Of a stretch of DNA of 49,500 bases, positions 34,201-43,738 are shown piece by piece. The notes beneath the pieces were generated by a model. The model saw nothing but the letters and a program-made list of their open reading frames with translations, did not search any database and was not told where the DNA came from. Location of the stretch: NCBI GenBank assembly GCA_030066795.1, contig JASJAW010000038.1, positions 1-49,500 on the forward strand, read 5' to 3'. The stretch comes from Dinoroseobacter sp. Its GTDB lineage: Bacteria; Pseudomonadota; Alphaproteobacteria; Rhodobacterales; Rhodobacteraceae. Each line of letters starts with the position of its first letter. The stretch's first letter is position 1. The position numbers and the translations under genes were made by a program.

Positions 34201-35118
34201 TTACAGCGCAAGCTGGTAAGAATGCGGAACGAATTCGAACCCGTCTCCCCGCGTTGCAACATATCCGATTGCCGGGAAGGGCATATGATAACCGATCATC
34301 GGGATGCGCTCGTCCGCAACCATGCTCAAAATCTTGCGCCGGCTGGCGGCAGCGCCAGTCTTGTCCATGTCGAAGCGAACTTCCCAATCGGGGCGCGCCA
34401 AAGACCAAACAGGATGGTTTGCAAGGTCCCCAATCAACATCAGCGCCTGACCGTTGCTTTCGATCCGATAAGCCATATGGCCCGGCGTATGGCCAAAGGC
34501 ACCAACCGCAGTGATACCGCTTGCGACCGATCCGCCGTCGTCGATGAAGGTGAACTTGTCGTTGAGAGGCGCAACTTTTTCGTTGAACCGGTCATTGTTA
34601 GCCGATGCCCAGTGATTGTGTTCGACAGCGCCGGTCATGTAGGCAGCGCCTGCGAAGGTTTCGTCATCTTCGCCAATCAGGCCGCCGATGTGGTCGCCAT
34701 GCATGTGCGTTATTACGACCTTGTCTATATCGGACGGCGCATATCCGGCCTCCGCCAATGCGGCAGTGATACCGGCCGGGTTCAGTCCGGTATCGAACAG
34801 AACGAGTTCTGAGCCGGTGTTGACAAGAGTTGGAGTGAAGAAGAACTGCGCCTTGTCAGCGGAAATGAAATTCTCGCTGCTGACTTGCTGGAACTCTTCC
34901 GCGCTGACGTTCATGCCGAAGATTGTCTGGATTTCGTCACGTACCGCGGTGCCGACCAGCAAAGTCGTGATCTCGAAGTCGCCCAGTGTCACGCGGCGGT
35001 GAATTGCGTTTGATGCGCCTTTCTTCTCGGTCATCGCGAGCGCAGGCGCACCGACTGCTGCGGTAAGCGGCATGGCTGCACCAGCGGCCAGGGCCTGGCG
35101 ACGGGTAAGCTTTGTCAT
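34201..35118 (-). CDS. Tat-exported metallo-beta-lactamase fold hydrolase
   Basis: 305 residues from ATG 35118, directly after GGAGGG; the longer frame upstream lacks signals. A twin-arginine signal peptide (TKLTRRQALAAGAAMPLTAAV) indicates folded export. The metallo-hydrolase core has THMHGDHIGGL (metal ligands), GNTGLNP-like LFDTGLNPAGI, FGHTPGHMAYRIE and a C-terminal MIGYHMPFPAIGYV. This resembles the quorum-lactonase/MBL subfamily found in roseobacters; the substrate cannot be deduced. It stands alone between divergent and convergent genes. Confidence 0.9.
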   Translation of the reverse strand: MTKLTRRQALAAGAAMPLTAAVGAPALAMTEKKGASNAIHRRVTLGDFEITTLLVGTAVRDEIQTIFGMNVSAEEFQQVSSENFISADKAQFFFTPTLVNTGSELVLFDTGLNPAGITAALAEAGYAPSDIDKVVITHMHGDHIGGLIGEDDETFAGAAYMTGAVEHNHWASANNDRFNEKVAPLNDKFTFIDDGGSVASGITAVGAFGHTPGHMAYRIESNGQALMLIGDLANHPVWSLARPDWEVRFDMDKTGAAASRRKILSMVADERIPMIGYHMPFPAIGYVATRGDGFEFVPHSYQLAL

Positions 35119-35336
35119 GGGAATCCCTCCGTGTTTCTCCCCTCGACCGGAGGTAGCCGAGCCGGGCTGTATGTCCATCAAACCGCTCTGCGTCAGCGCA
35201 CGGGAGCTGGGCGCTTGCGCGCAGAAACCACGCGCCCGCCTTAATACTGTCGAGTTACTGGGTGAAGGAGCTGTATACTTGCACGAGCGCGGGGGAGACC
35301 CCATCCTCGTATTAACGCGATGTTCGGAGCGCATTA

Positions 35337-36224
35337 ATGGAAGATGTTTTTCTAAACCTTTTAGGGGATAACCTGGTCATCCTGCTTCTGGCAGGGCTTG
35401 TCATCCTCAGCCTGTTTCTTGGTATACGGATCGTTCCTCAGTCCGAAAAGCACGTTGTTGAGCGCTTTGGGCGCCTGAAATCTGTACTCGGGCCGGGTAT
35501 CAACTTCATTGTGCCATTTCTTGATCGAGTTGCTCACAAGGTTTCGATCCTCGAACGCCAGCTCCCAAATCAAACGCAGGATGCAATCACATCCGACAAC
35601 GTGCTGGTTCAAATCGATACCAGCGTTTTCTACCGAATTCTTGAGCCTGAACGTACGGTCTACCGGATCCGGGATGTGGATGGCGCGATCCTAACGACGG
35701 TCGCAGGTATTGTACGTGCCGAAATCGGTAAAATGGAACTGGACGAAGTGCAGGCCAACCGGAATGTCCTGATCGACCGCATAAAAGAGTCGGTTGCTGA
35801 CGCCGTGGACAGCTGGGGGATCGAGGTTACGCGGGCTGAGATCTTGGATGTGAACCTCGATCAGGCAACGCGCGACGCCATGCTCCAGCAGCTCAACGCA
35901 GAACGTGCGCGCCGGGCCGCCGTGATGCAGGCGGAAGGCGAAAAACGAGCGGTCGAACTGGCTGCAGATGCTGAGCTATATGCGGCCGAGCAAGCTGCCA
36001 AAGCGCGGCGCGTTGAAGCCGATGCAGAAGCCTATGCAACCTCGGTGGTGGCGGCGGCCATTCAAGCCAATGGGCTTGAGGCGGCACAGTATCAGGTCGC
36101 GCTGAAACAGGTGGAAGCCCTGACTGGCGTCGCAAATGGACAAGGCACGCAGACCGTCTTCGTCCCCGCCGACGCAGTGGAGGCCTTTGGCAACGCGTTC
36201 AAGATGCTGAAAGGGAAAGCCTGA
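35337..36224 (+). CDS. SPFH/band 7 (stomatin-like) membrane protein
   Basis: 295 residues. An N-terminal membrane helix (NLVILLLAGLVILSLFLGI) is followed by the SPFH domain (VPQSEKHVVERFGRLKSVLGPGINFIVPFLDRV ... RDAMLQQLNAERARRAAVMQAEGEKRA). An Ala-rich coiled-coil then leads to a C-terminal tail ending TVFVPADAVEAFGNAFKML. It probably forms large membrane-linked rings that organise lipids or protect membrane proteins with FtsH-like proteases, as QmcA does. It shares its last base with the NfeD start (TGATG), the standard stomatin-NfeD pair. Confidence 0.94.
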   Translation: MEDVFLNLLGDNLVILLLAGLVILSLFLGIRIVPQSEKHVVERFGRLKSVLGPGINFIVPFLDRVAHKVSILERQLPNQTQDAITSDNVLVQIDTSVFYRILEPERTVYRIRDVDGAILTTVAGIVRAEIGKMELDEVQANRNVLIDRIKESVADAVDSWGIEVTRAEILDVNLDQATRDAMLQQLNAERARRAAVMQAEGEKRAVELAADAELYAAEQAAKARRVEADAEAYATSVVAAAIQANGLEAAQYQVALKQVEALTGVANGQGTQTVFVPADAVEAFGNAFKMLKGKA

Positions 36225-36508
36225 TGTTGTGGCAGGAACCCTGGGTATGGCTGGCGGGCGGGCTTGTGCTCGCCATTCTGGAGGTCGTTATACCGGGCTA
36301 TATCTTCCTCGGTTTTGGGATCGGTGCAGCCCTGACCGGCATCGCATTGATCTTCGCCGGACCAGAAGCCAGTTTCGCACAATCCCTGCCGCTGTTGATC
36401 CTGTGCTTCGCGATCCTTTCGCTCGTCTCTTGGCTGGGGTTGCGCCGCGTTCTGGGCATTCGCGCCGGGCAGATAAAAACCTTTGATCGTGATATCAACG
36501 AAGATTGA
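36224..36508 (+). CDS. NfeD-like small membrane protein
   Basis: 94 residues with about three hydrophobic helices (VWLAGGLVLAILEVVIPGYIFLGFGIGAALTGIALIF, LPLLILCFAILSLVSWLGLRRVL) and a short C-terminal part. This is the short NfeD1b type, which lacks the serine-protease domain and partners with stomatin. It starts at ATG 36224, overlapping the SPFH stop. The stop is two bases from the convergent oxygenase-like gene. Confidence 0.88.
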   Translation: MLWQEPWVWLAGGLVLAILEVVIPGYIFLGFGIGAALTGIALIFAGPEASFAQSLPLLILCFAILSLVSWLGLRRVLGIRAGQIKTFDRDINED

Positions 36509-36510
36509 TC

Positions 36511-37143
36511 TCAGTCCGGCACGTAGTCCGGTTTCATCCGCAGGATCACGTTGAACGACACGCTGATCCGTGCGGTTTGGCTCAGGTTTACGTGGACGAG
36601 GTGATGCAGGAAGCCGGGCCAGATTAAAACGTCTCCGCCTGACGGCTGAACCCGGTGCTCTGGGTCCACCTGAGGGTCATTCTTGATTGCCAGCATGTTG
36701 GCCTGTGGGCGTGGGTCGAAAAAACTGATGGCGTTAGGTGTCCGGTCAGAGCGGCCCTCGGGCGCAGCTTCGTCACTGGGCACGCGGACATAATACGTGC
36801 CCGAGAGCCAGCTATGCGGGTGATTGTGAAGATTATGGTAATCACCGAACCCGTTCACATTCGGCCAGGCCTGCAAATGCCAGTCGAGGTCGTACTCCAC
36901 CCCAGTCCCGCGCGCGTAGTCGAGGATCGCGCGGTCCAGGCAGGACTTCAGCCAGTTGATCGCCGGATGAGGGTGCTGCAGGAAATTGCCCGATAGGTAG
37001 TCGGTCGTCATATCGGACCGCTCGGCATTCATCTTTTCAATGACATCAGCCAGGACGACGTTCGCTTGCTCTGCGCCAGGTAGCTGCAGACGCATAAGCG
37101 TTGTTGGCCAAAGCTGTGAAAACTTGGCAGTGCCCGGCTGCAT
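36511..37143 (-). CDS. Putative 2OG-Fe(II) oxygenase (TIGR02466 family)
   Basis: 210 residues. The signature HNHPHSWLSGTYYVRVP and FDPRPQANM, and a C-terminal GDVLIWPGFLHHLVHVN...ARISVSFNV with the second His and the 2OG-binding Arg, match the TIGR02466 double-stranded beta-helix family. Substrate is unknown. The first 40 residues contain a helix typical of the family. Convergent with nfeD. Confidence 0.85.
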   Translation of the reverse strand: MQPGTAKFSQLWPTTLMRLQLPGAEQANVVLADVIEKMNAERSDMTTDYLSGNFLQHPHPAINWLKSCLDRAILDYARGTGVEYDLDWHLQAWPNVNGFGDYHNLHNHPHSWLSGTYYVRVPSDEAAPEGRSDRTPNAISFFDPRPQANMLAIKNDPQVDPEHRVQPSGGDVLIWPGFLHHLVHVNLSQTARISVSFNVILRMKPDYVPD

Positions 37144-37206
37144 GATGTCCCCTCCCGATGGTTCCGGGTCAGTTAAGGCGTGCCGGAGGAGAGGTGCAAG
37201 CCAATG

Positions 37207-37908
37207 TCAGTGCGCGCGTATTTCCGCCAGAACCGCTTCGGCGGCAGCGCGTGGGTCCTTGGCTTGATAGATCGGGCGTCCAACGACGATGTGGTCCGCT
37301 CCGTCTCCGATTGCGCTGGCCGGCGTCGCGATGCGTTTCTGGTCGCCAGACGCGGCCCCCGCGGGCCGCACGCCCGGCGTGACGATCAGGCGGTCCTTGG
37401 CCTCGGGCAGCGCGCGGATAAGCGCGGCCTCCTGTGGCGAGGCAATAACGCCATCCGCCCCGGCCTCAAACGCTTTCACCGCGCGTTCGGGCACCAGATC
37501 CTTGATCTCGCCGGGTTTGATGAGGGCGGCGTCAAGGTCTTCTCGGTCGAGCGAGGTCAGGATCGTAACCGCGAGAATTTTCATGTCCGAGCCGGAGGCA
37601 CCTTCCTTCGCGGCGCGCACGACATGCGGATCGCCGTGAACAGTCAGAAAATCCAGTTCGAACTGCGCCAGGCCTCGAACGGCCGCCTCCACAGTGTTGC
37701 CGATGTCGAAGAGTTTCAAATCGAGGAAGATGCGCTTGCCATGGTCTAGTTTCAGTTCATTGGCCAGCGCCAGGCCGCCACCTGTCAGCATTCCCAGCCC
37801 GATCTTGTAGAAATTAACCGCATCACCCAGTTTGGCGGCCAGATCCAGCCCCGCGAGCGCATTCGGTACATCCAGCGCCACGATCAGACGTTCATCGGCT
37901 TTGGTCAT
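37207..37908 (-). CDS. pyrF: Orotidine 5'-phosphate decarboxylase
   Basis: 233 residues from ATG 37908, after AAAGGAG; the longer frame extends into the intergenic region. Last step of UMP synthesis. Signatures: LIVALDVPN, VNFYKIGLGML, IFLDLKLFDIGNTVEAAV (catalytic Lys-Asp pattern DxKxxD), GVIASPQEA, and VTPGVRPAGAASGDQKR. Divergent from the GST gene. Confidence 0.96.
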   Translation of the reverse strand: MTKADERLIVALDVPNALAGLDLAAKLGDAVNFYKIGLGMLTGGGLALANELKLDHGKRIFLDLKLFDIGNTVEAAVRGLAQFELDFLTVHGDPHVVRAAKEGASGSDMKILAVTILTSLDREDLDAALIKPGEIKDLVPERAVKAFEAGADGVIASPQEAALIRALPEAKDRLIVTPGVRPAGAASGDQKRIATPASAIGDGADHIVVGRPIYQAKDPRAAAEAVLAEIRAH

Positions 37909-38049
37909 TGCGGGGCTCCTTTGCGCGTTTTGCAGCCTGATGCCTGATCCCATCCTGTGCAGCAAGAGAGTTCGGTTCCCGCGCTTTCGCATTCCGTTCA
38001 TTTCGGGTAGCGCTGCTCGCAAGATCTTTCGGAGGAGCGGAGCGGGACC

Positions 38050-38994
38050 ATGTCAGACCCAGCAACAGAAATCATTCTGCACAACTACCCGCAATCGCCG
38101 GTGGCTGAGAAGGTGCGCGTTGCCTTCGGGATAAAGAAACTCGCTTGGCGCGACGTCGAAATCCCGCGCTTGCCGCCGAAGCCTATGCTCACTGTGCTGA
38201 CGGGCGGGTACCGCCGCACGCCAGTGATGCAGATCGGGGCAGACATCTTTTGCGACAGCCAGTGTATTTTGCGCGAGCTTGAGCGACGCTTTCCGACGCC
38301 CTCATTCTTTCCGACAGCGGACGCCGGGTTGATGTGGTGCCTCAGCCGGTGGACCGACGGAGCTCTTTTTGATCTCGCCGTAAAACTGGTTCTCGGATCG
38401 GCTGGGGGCAATCTGCCACCAGATTTTGCGGAAGATCGGGGTCGTTTGTATCTCGGTGAGAACTGGGCAGAGGGTCTCAGGGCTGCAAACAAACAACTTC
38501 CGCATCTCGTGTCACAAGTTCGCGCGCCCCTGTCTTGGCTTGACGCACAGCTTTCGGATGGGCGGGATTTCTTGCTCGGGGCTGACCCGGCCGCGATCGA
38601 TGCGCAAGTCTATCACGTGGTCTGGTTTGTTCGCGGGCGTTGGGACGGCGGACCCGCGATGCTCGGCGAGTTCGCAAACCTGGTCCGTTGGGAAGCCAAC
38701 GTTCGTAAACTCGGTCATGGGGCACCAAGTGACATGGACCCGGAGGACGCAATTGCGAGGGCAATTGCTACGACCTCGATTGTGGAGGAGGGCGTCGCGT
38801 CTAATGACCCACAAGGACTGAAGGTCGGCATGGCGATAAGCGTCAGACCCGATGTTGACGGTGGGGAACAGCCCGTGGAGGGGATACTGCGGCAGGCAAC
38901 GGCCGATACGCTCGCTTTGGAACGCACCTCCGACGACGTTGGCACGGTGTGCGTTCACTTTCCTCGCGCGGGATATCGTATCGAGCCAGTTTAG
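38050..38994 (+). CDS. Glutathione S-transferase family protein with C-terminal extension
   Basis: 314 residues. The N-terminal thioredoxin-fold domain (IILHNYPQSPVAEKVRVAFGIK, RRTPVMQIGADIFCDSQCILRELERRFP) has the conserved cis-Pro (TPVM) and the glutathione-binding Asp-Ser (CDSQ). The usual catalytic Ser/Cys after SP is Ala, so activity may rest on another residue. The helical domain follows (LPHLVSQVRAPLSWLDAQLSDGRDFLLGADPAAIDA). An extra C-terminal segment of about 80 residues (GLKVGMAISVRPDVDGGEQPVEG...) looks like a small beta domain. Substrate is unknown. Confidence 0.82.
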   Translation: MSDPATEIILHNYPQSPVAEKVRVAFGIKKLAWRDVEIPRLPPKPMLTVLTGGYRRTPVMQIGADIFCDSQCILRELERRFPTPSFFPTADAGLMWCLSRWTDGALFDLAVKLVLGSAGGNLPPDFAEDRGRLYLGENWAEGLRAANKQLPHLVSQVRAPLSWLDAQLSDGRDFLLGADPAAIDAQVYHVVWFVRGRWDGGPAMLGEFANLVRWEANVRKLGHGAPSDMDPEDAIARAIATTSIVEEGVASNDPQGLKVGMAISVRPDVDGGEQPVEGILRQATADTLALERTSDDVGTVCVHFPRAGYRIEPV

Positions 38995-39174
38995 GGATTT
39001 GGCAGAGCGCCAAAAGGGGCGCATTAACTTGAAGTGGTTCGTTGTCAGTAGCTTTGAGTGCGGCCCTATAAGAAGCTTGCTCAGGTTTTTCGTTTTGTTT
39101 CTGCGTGTTGTCTTTTCAGTCGCGTTTTTTCCACAGTGTGCGGCGCCACGATGCCGGATTTCGGTCCTGTTGCC

Positions 39175-39203
39175 CTTGCGCAACGGTTTCTTCACGCCCA
39201 TGT
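39175..39203 (+). promoter_or_regulatory. Candidate heat-shock (RpoH) promoter of clpB
   Basis: CTTGCG (39175-39180), 16-base spacer, CCCATGT (39197-39203), close to the RpoH consensus CTTGAA-N13-17-CCCATnT, 77 bases before the clpB ATG. Compatible with heat-shock control of clpB. Confidence 0.4.
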
Positions 39204-39280
39204 GACACTTGAGGCTTGCACCGAGACGCGCCGCTGAGCGGGCGTTCACAGCAGCAAGCGCTTGGAAAAAGGAGAGACCG

Positions 39281-41896
39281 ATGAACATGGAGAAGTTCAC
39301 GGAGCGGTCGCGCGGCTTTCTTCAGGCCGCCCAGACCATAGCAATGCGCGACAACCACCAGCGCATGGTGCCGGAGCACCTTTTGAAGGCGCTCCTGGAC
39401 GACGAGCAGGGGCTCGCAAGCAATCTGATTAAGAGCGCAGGTGGGGAACCGGCGCGCGTGGCCGAAACCAATGATCTGGCACTATCTAAGCTTCCGAAGG
39501 TCTCTGGTGATGGTGCCCAGACCTATATGGACCAGCAAACTGTCAAGGTTTTGGATGAGGCCGAGAAAATCGCCACCAAAGCAGGCGACAGTTTCGTGCC
39601 GGTGGAACGAATTCTGACAGCTTTGGCAGTGGTCAATTCTGGGGCCAAGAAGGCGCTCGAAGCAGGTGCCGTAACCGCAATGGGTTTGAATTCTGCCATC
39701 AACGACATTCGCAAGGGCCGGACCGCCGACACGGCGAGTGCCGAGGAAGGGTATGACGCGCTGAAGAAGTACGCGCGCGACCTGACCGAAGCCGCGCGAG
39801 AAGGTAAGATTGACCCAATCATCGGGCGCGATGAAGAAATCCGCCGGACGATGCAGGTTCTAAGCCGCCGTACCAAGAACAACCCAGTTCTGATCGGGGA
39901 GCCGGGCGTAGGTAAGACCGCGATCGCCGAGGGACTTGCATTGCGCATTATCAATGGTGATGTGCCTGAAAGCCTGAAGAACAAAACGTTGATGGCGCTC
40001 GACATGGGCGCGCTGATCGCAGGCGCTAAATATCGCGGCGAATTTGAGGAGCGTTTAAAATCGATTTTGCAGGAAATCACCGCTGCGGCGGGCGAGATTA
40101 TCCTGTTTATCGACGAGATGCACACCCTTGTCGGGGCCGGAAAAACGGACGGCGCCATGGATGCAGCCAACCTCATCAAACCTGCGTTGGCGCGGGGCGA
40201 ATTGCACTGCGTAGGAGCAACTACGCTTGATGAGTACCGCAAATACGTCGAAAAAGACGCGGCCCTTGCGCGCCGGTTCCAGCCAGTAATGGTAGAAGAG
40301 CCGACGGTGGAAGACACTGTCTCGATCCTGCGTGGCATCAAGGAAAAGTACGAGTTGCACCATGGTGTGCGCATTTCAGACAGCGCTCTGGTTGCAGCTT
40401 CGACTCTATCCCATCGCTACATCACCGACCGGTTCCTGCCGGACAAGGCGATTGACCTTGTGGACGAGGCTGCTTCGCGGCTTCGGATGGAAGTGGATTC
40501 AAAACCCGAAGAACTCGACGCGCTGGATCGTGAGATACTACAAAAGCAGATCGAGGCTGAAGCGCTAAAGAAAGAGGACGACGACGCCTCGAAGTCTCGG
40601 CTTGAAAAGCTGGAGTTGGAATTGGCCAACTTGCAGGAGAAGTCTGCTGAGATGACTGCCAAGTGGCAGTCTGAGCGGGACAAACTCGCCTCAGCCCGCG
40701 ACATCAAGGAAAAGCTCGATCGCGCCCGGGCGGAGTTGGATGCCGCCAAACGAGAGGGCAATCTGGCGAAAGCCGGGGAGCTGTCCTATGGTGTGATCCC
40801 GCAACTTGAAAAGGAACTTTCTGAGGCCGAAAGCTCAGAGGATGACGTGATGGTCGAGGAGGCCGTGCGGCCTGAGCAGATCGCGAGCGTTGTCGAGCGC
40901 TGGACAGGAATTCCAACCTCAAAAATGCTGGAAGGCGAGCGCGAAAAACTCTTGCGGATGGAGGAAGAGATTGGTCAGCGCGTAATCGGTCAGAGATCGG
41001 CTGTGCAGGCGGTGTCGAATGCAGTGCGTCGGGCGCGCGCCGGCCTGAATGACGAGAACCGGCCGCTTGGTTCTTTCCTGTTCCTCGGCCCGACCGGGGT
41101 CGGGAAAACCGAACTGACGAAGGCCGTGGCCGAGTTTCTGTTCGATGATGACAGCGCAATGGTTCGCATTGACATGTCCGAGTTCATGGAAAAGCACGCG
41201 GTGGCCCGCCTGATCGGGGCGCCTCCGGGCTATGTCGGGTACGATGAAGGCGGTGTGCTGACCGAAGCAGTCCGGCGCCGGCCCTATCAGGTGGTGCTGT
41301 TCGACGAGGTCGAAAAGGCACATCCGGATGTGTTCAATGTGCTTCTGCAAGTGTTGGACGATGGGGTGCTGACCGATGGTCAGGGCCGTACGGTCGATTT
41401 TAAGCAGACGCTGATTGTGCTGACCTCCAATCTTGGCGCACAGGCACTCAGCCAGTTGCCTGACGGGGCGGATGCGTCCGCTGCGCGGCGGGACGTTATG
41501 GATGCAGTACGCGCCCATTTCCGTCCAGAGTTCTTGAATCGTCTGGACGAAACGATCATCTTCGATCGGCTCAGCCGAGCGGATATGGACGGGATCGTCG
41601 AGATCCAACTGGGTCGTTTGCAGAAGCGGCTTGCGGGCCGCGAAATCGCGCTCGATCTGGACGACGGTGCGCGGACTTGGCTGGCGGATGAAGGGTACGA
41701 TCCGGTCTTCGGGGCGCGCCCCCTGAAACGTGTGATCCAACGCGCCCTGCAGGACCAACTGGCAGAAATGATCCTGGCAGGCGACGTGTCCGACGGCGAT
41801 ACAGTTTCTGTCAGCGCAGGCAGCGACGGGTTGATCGTTGGGGACCGGGTGTCGACGTCGCGACGTGAACCGCCGAGTGACGCGGTCGTCCACTAA
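39281..41896 (+). CDS. clpB: ATP-dependent protein disaggregase ClpB
   Basis: 871 residues from ATG 39281 (AAGGAGAG upstream). N-terminal domain [16 protein letters not shown]..., first AAA+ module with Walker [15 protein letters not shown] and Walker [15 protein letters not shown], and a coiled-coil M-domain (about 400-530). The second AAA+ module has Walker [14 protein letters not shown], Walker [17 protein letters not shown] and C-terminal [20 protein letters not shown]. It unfolds aggregated proteins with DnaK. A heat-shock-type promoter upstream and a strong terminator downstream make it a single-gene unit. Confidence 0.98.
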   Translation: MNMEKFTERSRGFLQAAQTIAMRDNHQRMVPEHLLKALLDDEQGLASNLIKSAGGEPARVAETNDLALSKLPKVSGDGAQTYMDQQTVKVLDEAEKIATKAGDSFVPVERILTALAVVNSGAKKALEAGAVTAMGLNSAINDIRKGRTADTASAEEGYDALKKYARDLTEAAREGKIDPIIGRDEEIRRTMQVLSRRTKNNPVLIGEPGVGKTAIAEGLALRIINGDVPESLKNKTLMALDMGALIAGAKYRGEFEERLKSILQEITAAAGEIILFIDEMHTLVGAGKTDGAMDAANLIKPALARGELHCVGATTLDEYRKYVEKDAALARRFQPVMVEEPTVEDTVSILRGIKEKYELHHGVRISDSALVAASTLSHRYITDRFLPDKAIDLVDEAASRLRMEVDSKPEELDALDREILQKQIEAEALKKEDDDASKSRLEKLELELANLQEKSAEMTAKWQSERDKLASARDIKEKLDRARAELDAAKREGNLAKAGELSYGVIPQLEKELSEAESSEDDVMVEEAVRPEQIASVVERWTGIPTSKMLEGEREKLLRMEEEIGQRVIGQRSAVQAVSNAVRRARAGLNDENRPLGSFLFLGPTGVGKTELTKAVAEFLFDDDSAMVRIDMSEFMEKHAVARLIGAPPGYVGYDEGGVLTEAVRRRPYQVVLFDEVEKAHPDVFNVLLQVLDDGVLTDGQGRTVDFKQTLIVLTSNLGAQALSQLPDGADASAARRDVMDAVRAHFRPEFLNRLDETIIFDRLSRADMDGIVEIQLGRLQKRLAGREIALDLDDGARTWLADEGYDPVFGARPLKRVIQRALQDQLAEMILAGDVSDGDTVSVSAGSDGLIVGDRVSTSRREPPSDAVVH

Positions 41897-41902
41897 GTCT
41901 CA

Positions 41903-41931
41903 GAGGGCCCTCTTCGGAGGGCTCTTTCTTT
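41903..41931 (+). terminator. Rho-independent terminator of clpB
   Basis: Stem GCCCTC (41907-41912), tetraloop TTCG, GAGGGC (41917-41922), extended by GAG/CTC-like outer pairs, followed by TCTTTCTTT. It lies 10 bases after the clpB stop. Confidence 0.85.
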
Positions 41932-42019
41932 AGAAATTGTTGTTTGACGTTCCGAGCTGCAACGGCTTCTACTCGTGAGACCGGATACCGTCCGCCTCAT
42001 TCTGCTTAGGAGACTTAAA

Positions 42020-42544
42020 ATGACCTTTAAATCCTTGCTTTCCAGCCTTGCGATTGTGTTGACTGCTGGGCTTGCGAGCGCCAATTCGGATGTTATCCCC
42101 GCGCCCAATACGACCTTTACGCCTTACGGCAAAGTCGGGGAATGGAACATCTTCGTAAATGAAGATCGGAAGACCTGCATGATCGAGCGGGTCGACGCGT
42201 TAGAGAATGTTTTGCAAATGGGGCTAACTGCCGATCGCAGCGTTGGTTACGTTGGTATCTTTACAAAAGAGGATATCGGTTTGGAATCCGGTACTGAGGC
42301 AATCGCCGTTCTGATTGGGGAAAATCTTTATGCCGGGCAAGTGCGCAAGCTGACAACGAGCCTGCGCGAAGGCTATGCGGGCGGATACATCCTCAGCGAT
42401 GATCCTCAATTTGTGGACGACATTATGCGCCAGTATGAGATGGTCGTTCTTCCCGAAACGCAATTCGCTTTCGTGGTCAGTCTGGAAGGAACAATGAAGG
42501 CCATCGAGGCGGCGCGGGAGTGTAACGCCGCCCAGACTGGATAA
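42020..42544 (+). CDS. Secreted protein of unknown function
   Basis: 174 residues from ATG 42020 (AGGAGAC upstream). A signal peptide (MTFKSLLSSLAIVLTAGLASA) is followed by a domain starting GEWNIFVNEDRKTCMIERVDA and ending VVSLEGTMKAIEAARECNA. The pattern, with a W-x-I-F/Y-V strand, a Cys early and a Cys near the end, resembles the invasion-associated locus B (IalB)-like fold, but identity is too low to be sure. It stands between the clpB terminator and a convergent regulator gene. Confidence 0.65.
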   Translation: MTFKSLLSSLAIVLTAGLASANSDVIPAPNTTFTPYGKVGEWNIFVNEDRKTCMIERVDALENVLQMGLTADRSVGYVGIFTKEDIGLESGTEAIAVLIGENLYAGQVRKLTTSLREGYAGGYILSDDPQFVDDIMRQYEMVVLPETQFAFVVSLEGTMKAIEAARECNAAQTG

Positions 42545-42586
42545 GTCTGAGGAAGTTACCGCAGTGCGCCTTGGTGGCGCGCTGCT

Positions 42587-42814
42587 TTAGTCTTGAATAT
42601 CAACAGTCAGTCGCACGCCTTTGTCCGTTTCTTCCCAACGGGCACCGTGCTTTTTTAACGCTTTTTCGAGAGCTTTCACGGTTTCATAGCCGGCACCTGA
42701 CCCGCCTTCGAGGCGTTTCAGCGTTTGTACGTGTACACCGGCAGCTTCGGCTAACTCTTTTTGCCGTAAGCCTGCTGCGCGACGCGCTCGAGAAATGATC
42801 GTACCAACCTTCAC
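42587..42814 (-). CDS. XRE-type helix-turn-helix regulator
   Basis: 75 residues, starting at GTG 42814. A Cro/C1-type HTH is clear: GTIISRARRAAGLRQKELAEAAGVHVQTLKRLEGGSGAGYETVKALEKAL, followed by a short C-terminal strand (VRLTVD). Such small single-domain proteins are usually repressors of nearby genes. The gap to the divergent nuclease-like gene holds an 8-bp inverted repeat, AATAGCAA (42844-42851) and TTGCTATT (42885-42892), a candidate operator. Confidence 0.85.
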   Translation of the reverse strand: MKVGTIISRARRAAGLRQKELAEAAGVHVQTLKRLEGGSGAGYETVKALEKALKKHGARWEETDKGVRLTVDIQD

Positions 42815-42926
42815 ATCGCGATTCTTATTCTAGGAAAATCAAAAATAGCAACAAAAAGTTAATAATTGATACGTTAAGTATAATTTGCTATTCAAAAGCG
42901 TTCTATGTCGAAAGCGGAGGTGGAGT

Positions 42927-43319
42927 ATGACGCCACTGGTTGCATTCGTACTGTTGCTTGCGGCCCCGCAAGGGGATGTCTACGTGGCCGACGCCGGTAC
43001 ATTGGTAATGTCAGGTCAAGCTGTCCGGCTCGACGGAATCGATCTTCCGGCTGCCGAGACTCCACACGGAATGCGGGCCAAAGCTCATGTAGAAGACCTG
43101 GTATCTGGAAAGATGGTCACGTGCCGCATGAAAGGCAGCGGACTGCTAAGCTATTGGTCCGGAACCTGCTTTGCCGACGGCGAAGACATCGGGCAAGCAT
43201 TGGTATCTGCAGGATTTGCGCTCGATTGCCCCGCAATTTCAGACGGGCGTTACCGTCGCTACGAGGATCCCGAAGCCCGTGACCGCATGGTTGCAAACCC
43301 TGCTTGCCGGGGCAAGTAA
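42927..43319 (+). CDS. SNase-like (thermonuclease-fold) secreted protein, probably inactive
   Basis: 130 residues from ATG 42927 after GGAGGTGGAG. A hydrophobic N-terminus (MTPLVAFVLLLAAPQG) may be a signal peptide. The OB-fold pattern is visible: VRLDGIDLPAAETPHGMRAKAHVEDLV, GEDIGQALVSAGFALDC and a basic end. Arg34 and Glu44 match two of the three catalytic residues of staphylococcal nuclease, but the segment that normally holds the third (YGRxxA) reads YWSGTC, so the third Arg is missing. Five Cys suggest disulfides after export. It may bind nucleic acid or act as a scaffold. Confidence 0.68.
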   Translation: MTPLVAFVLLLAAPQGDVYVADAGTLVMSGQAVRLDGIDLPAAETPHGMRAKAHVEDLVSGKMVTCRMKGSGLLSYWSGTCFADGEDIGQALVSAGFALDCPAISDGRYRRYEDPEARDRMVANPACRGK

Positions 43320-43465
43320 CGGCGTCACAATGCTGCCGCATCACGCCTTGGAATGGTCCTCAACAAGGCAAGCAGCGGCCATGCGTGCAATTTAGAAAGG
43401 TCGGCGGCGCACAAAGCGCTGCCCTTACGAGTGATGGGCTAACGTTCAAGTTCGGAGACGTAGAA

Positions 43466-43585
43466 ATGCAGATTAACAGTTTAGAACAGCCTGTAGAACA
43501 GATTCAGTTCGACCGTTTCAAGGTTGCTTACCTTGTTCTTGTCATGGCCTCCGGTCTGTCTGTGGCTGCGGCGCTTTTCGCCTGA
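43466..43585 (+). CDS. Small membrane protein
   Basis: 39 residues from ATG 43466 (CGGAGAC upstream). A short polar head (MQINSLEQPVEQIQFDRFK) is followed by one hydrophobic helix (VAYLVLVMASGLSVAAALFA). No family is recognised. The longer frame from 43304 overlaps the preceding gene and is not favoured. The gene is small and the call rests on ribosome binding site and helix. Confidence 0.5.
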   Translation: MQINSLEQPVEQIQFDRFKVAYLVLVMASGLSVAAALFA

Positions 43586-43738
43586 GTTTCGCCCTCTAGG
43601 TACGTGGCTGCCCGAAAGAGGTGGCTGAAAAACCAAACTTAGTACCAATTTTCGCCGAAATGGATTTTTACCATTCAGGCATCTGTAGAGTATCCGGTTC
43701 CCGTGCATTCAGCGGGCGGTTTAATAGAAGGATTAGCT

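Noticed and set aside
39028..39033. CTTGAA as -35 of a heat-shock promoter for clpB
   Set aside because: The nearest -10-like CCCTAT is about 30 bases away, too far; a better pair exists at 39175-39203.
40919..41893. 324-codon minus-strand frame within clpB
   Set aside because: Shadow of clpB in a GC-rich gene; no recognisable domain.
42854..42880. TTAA...TTAA pair between the XRE and nuclease-like genes as a CtrA site
   Set aside because: Spacing is 11 bases instead of 7.
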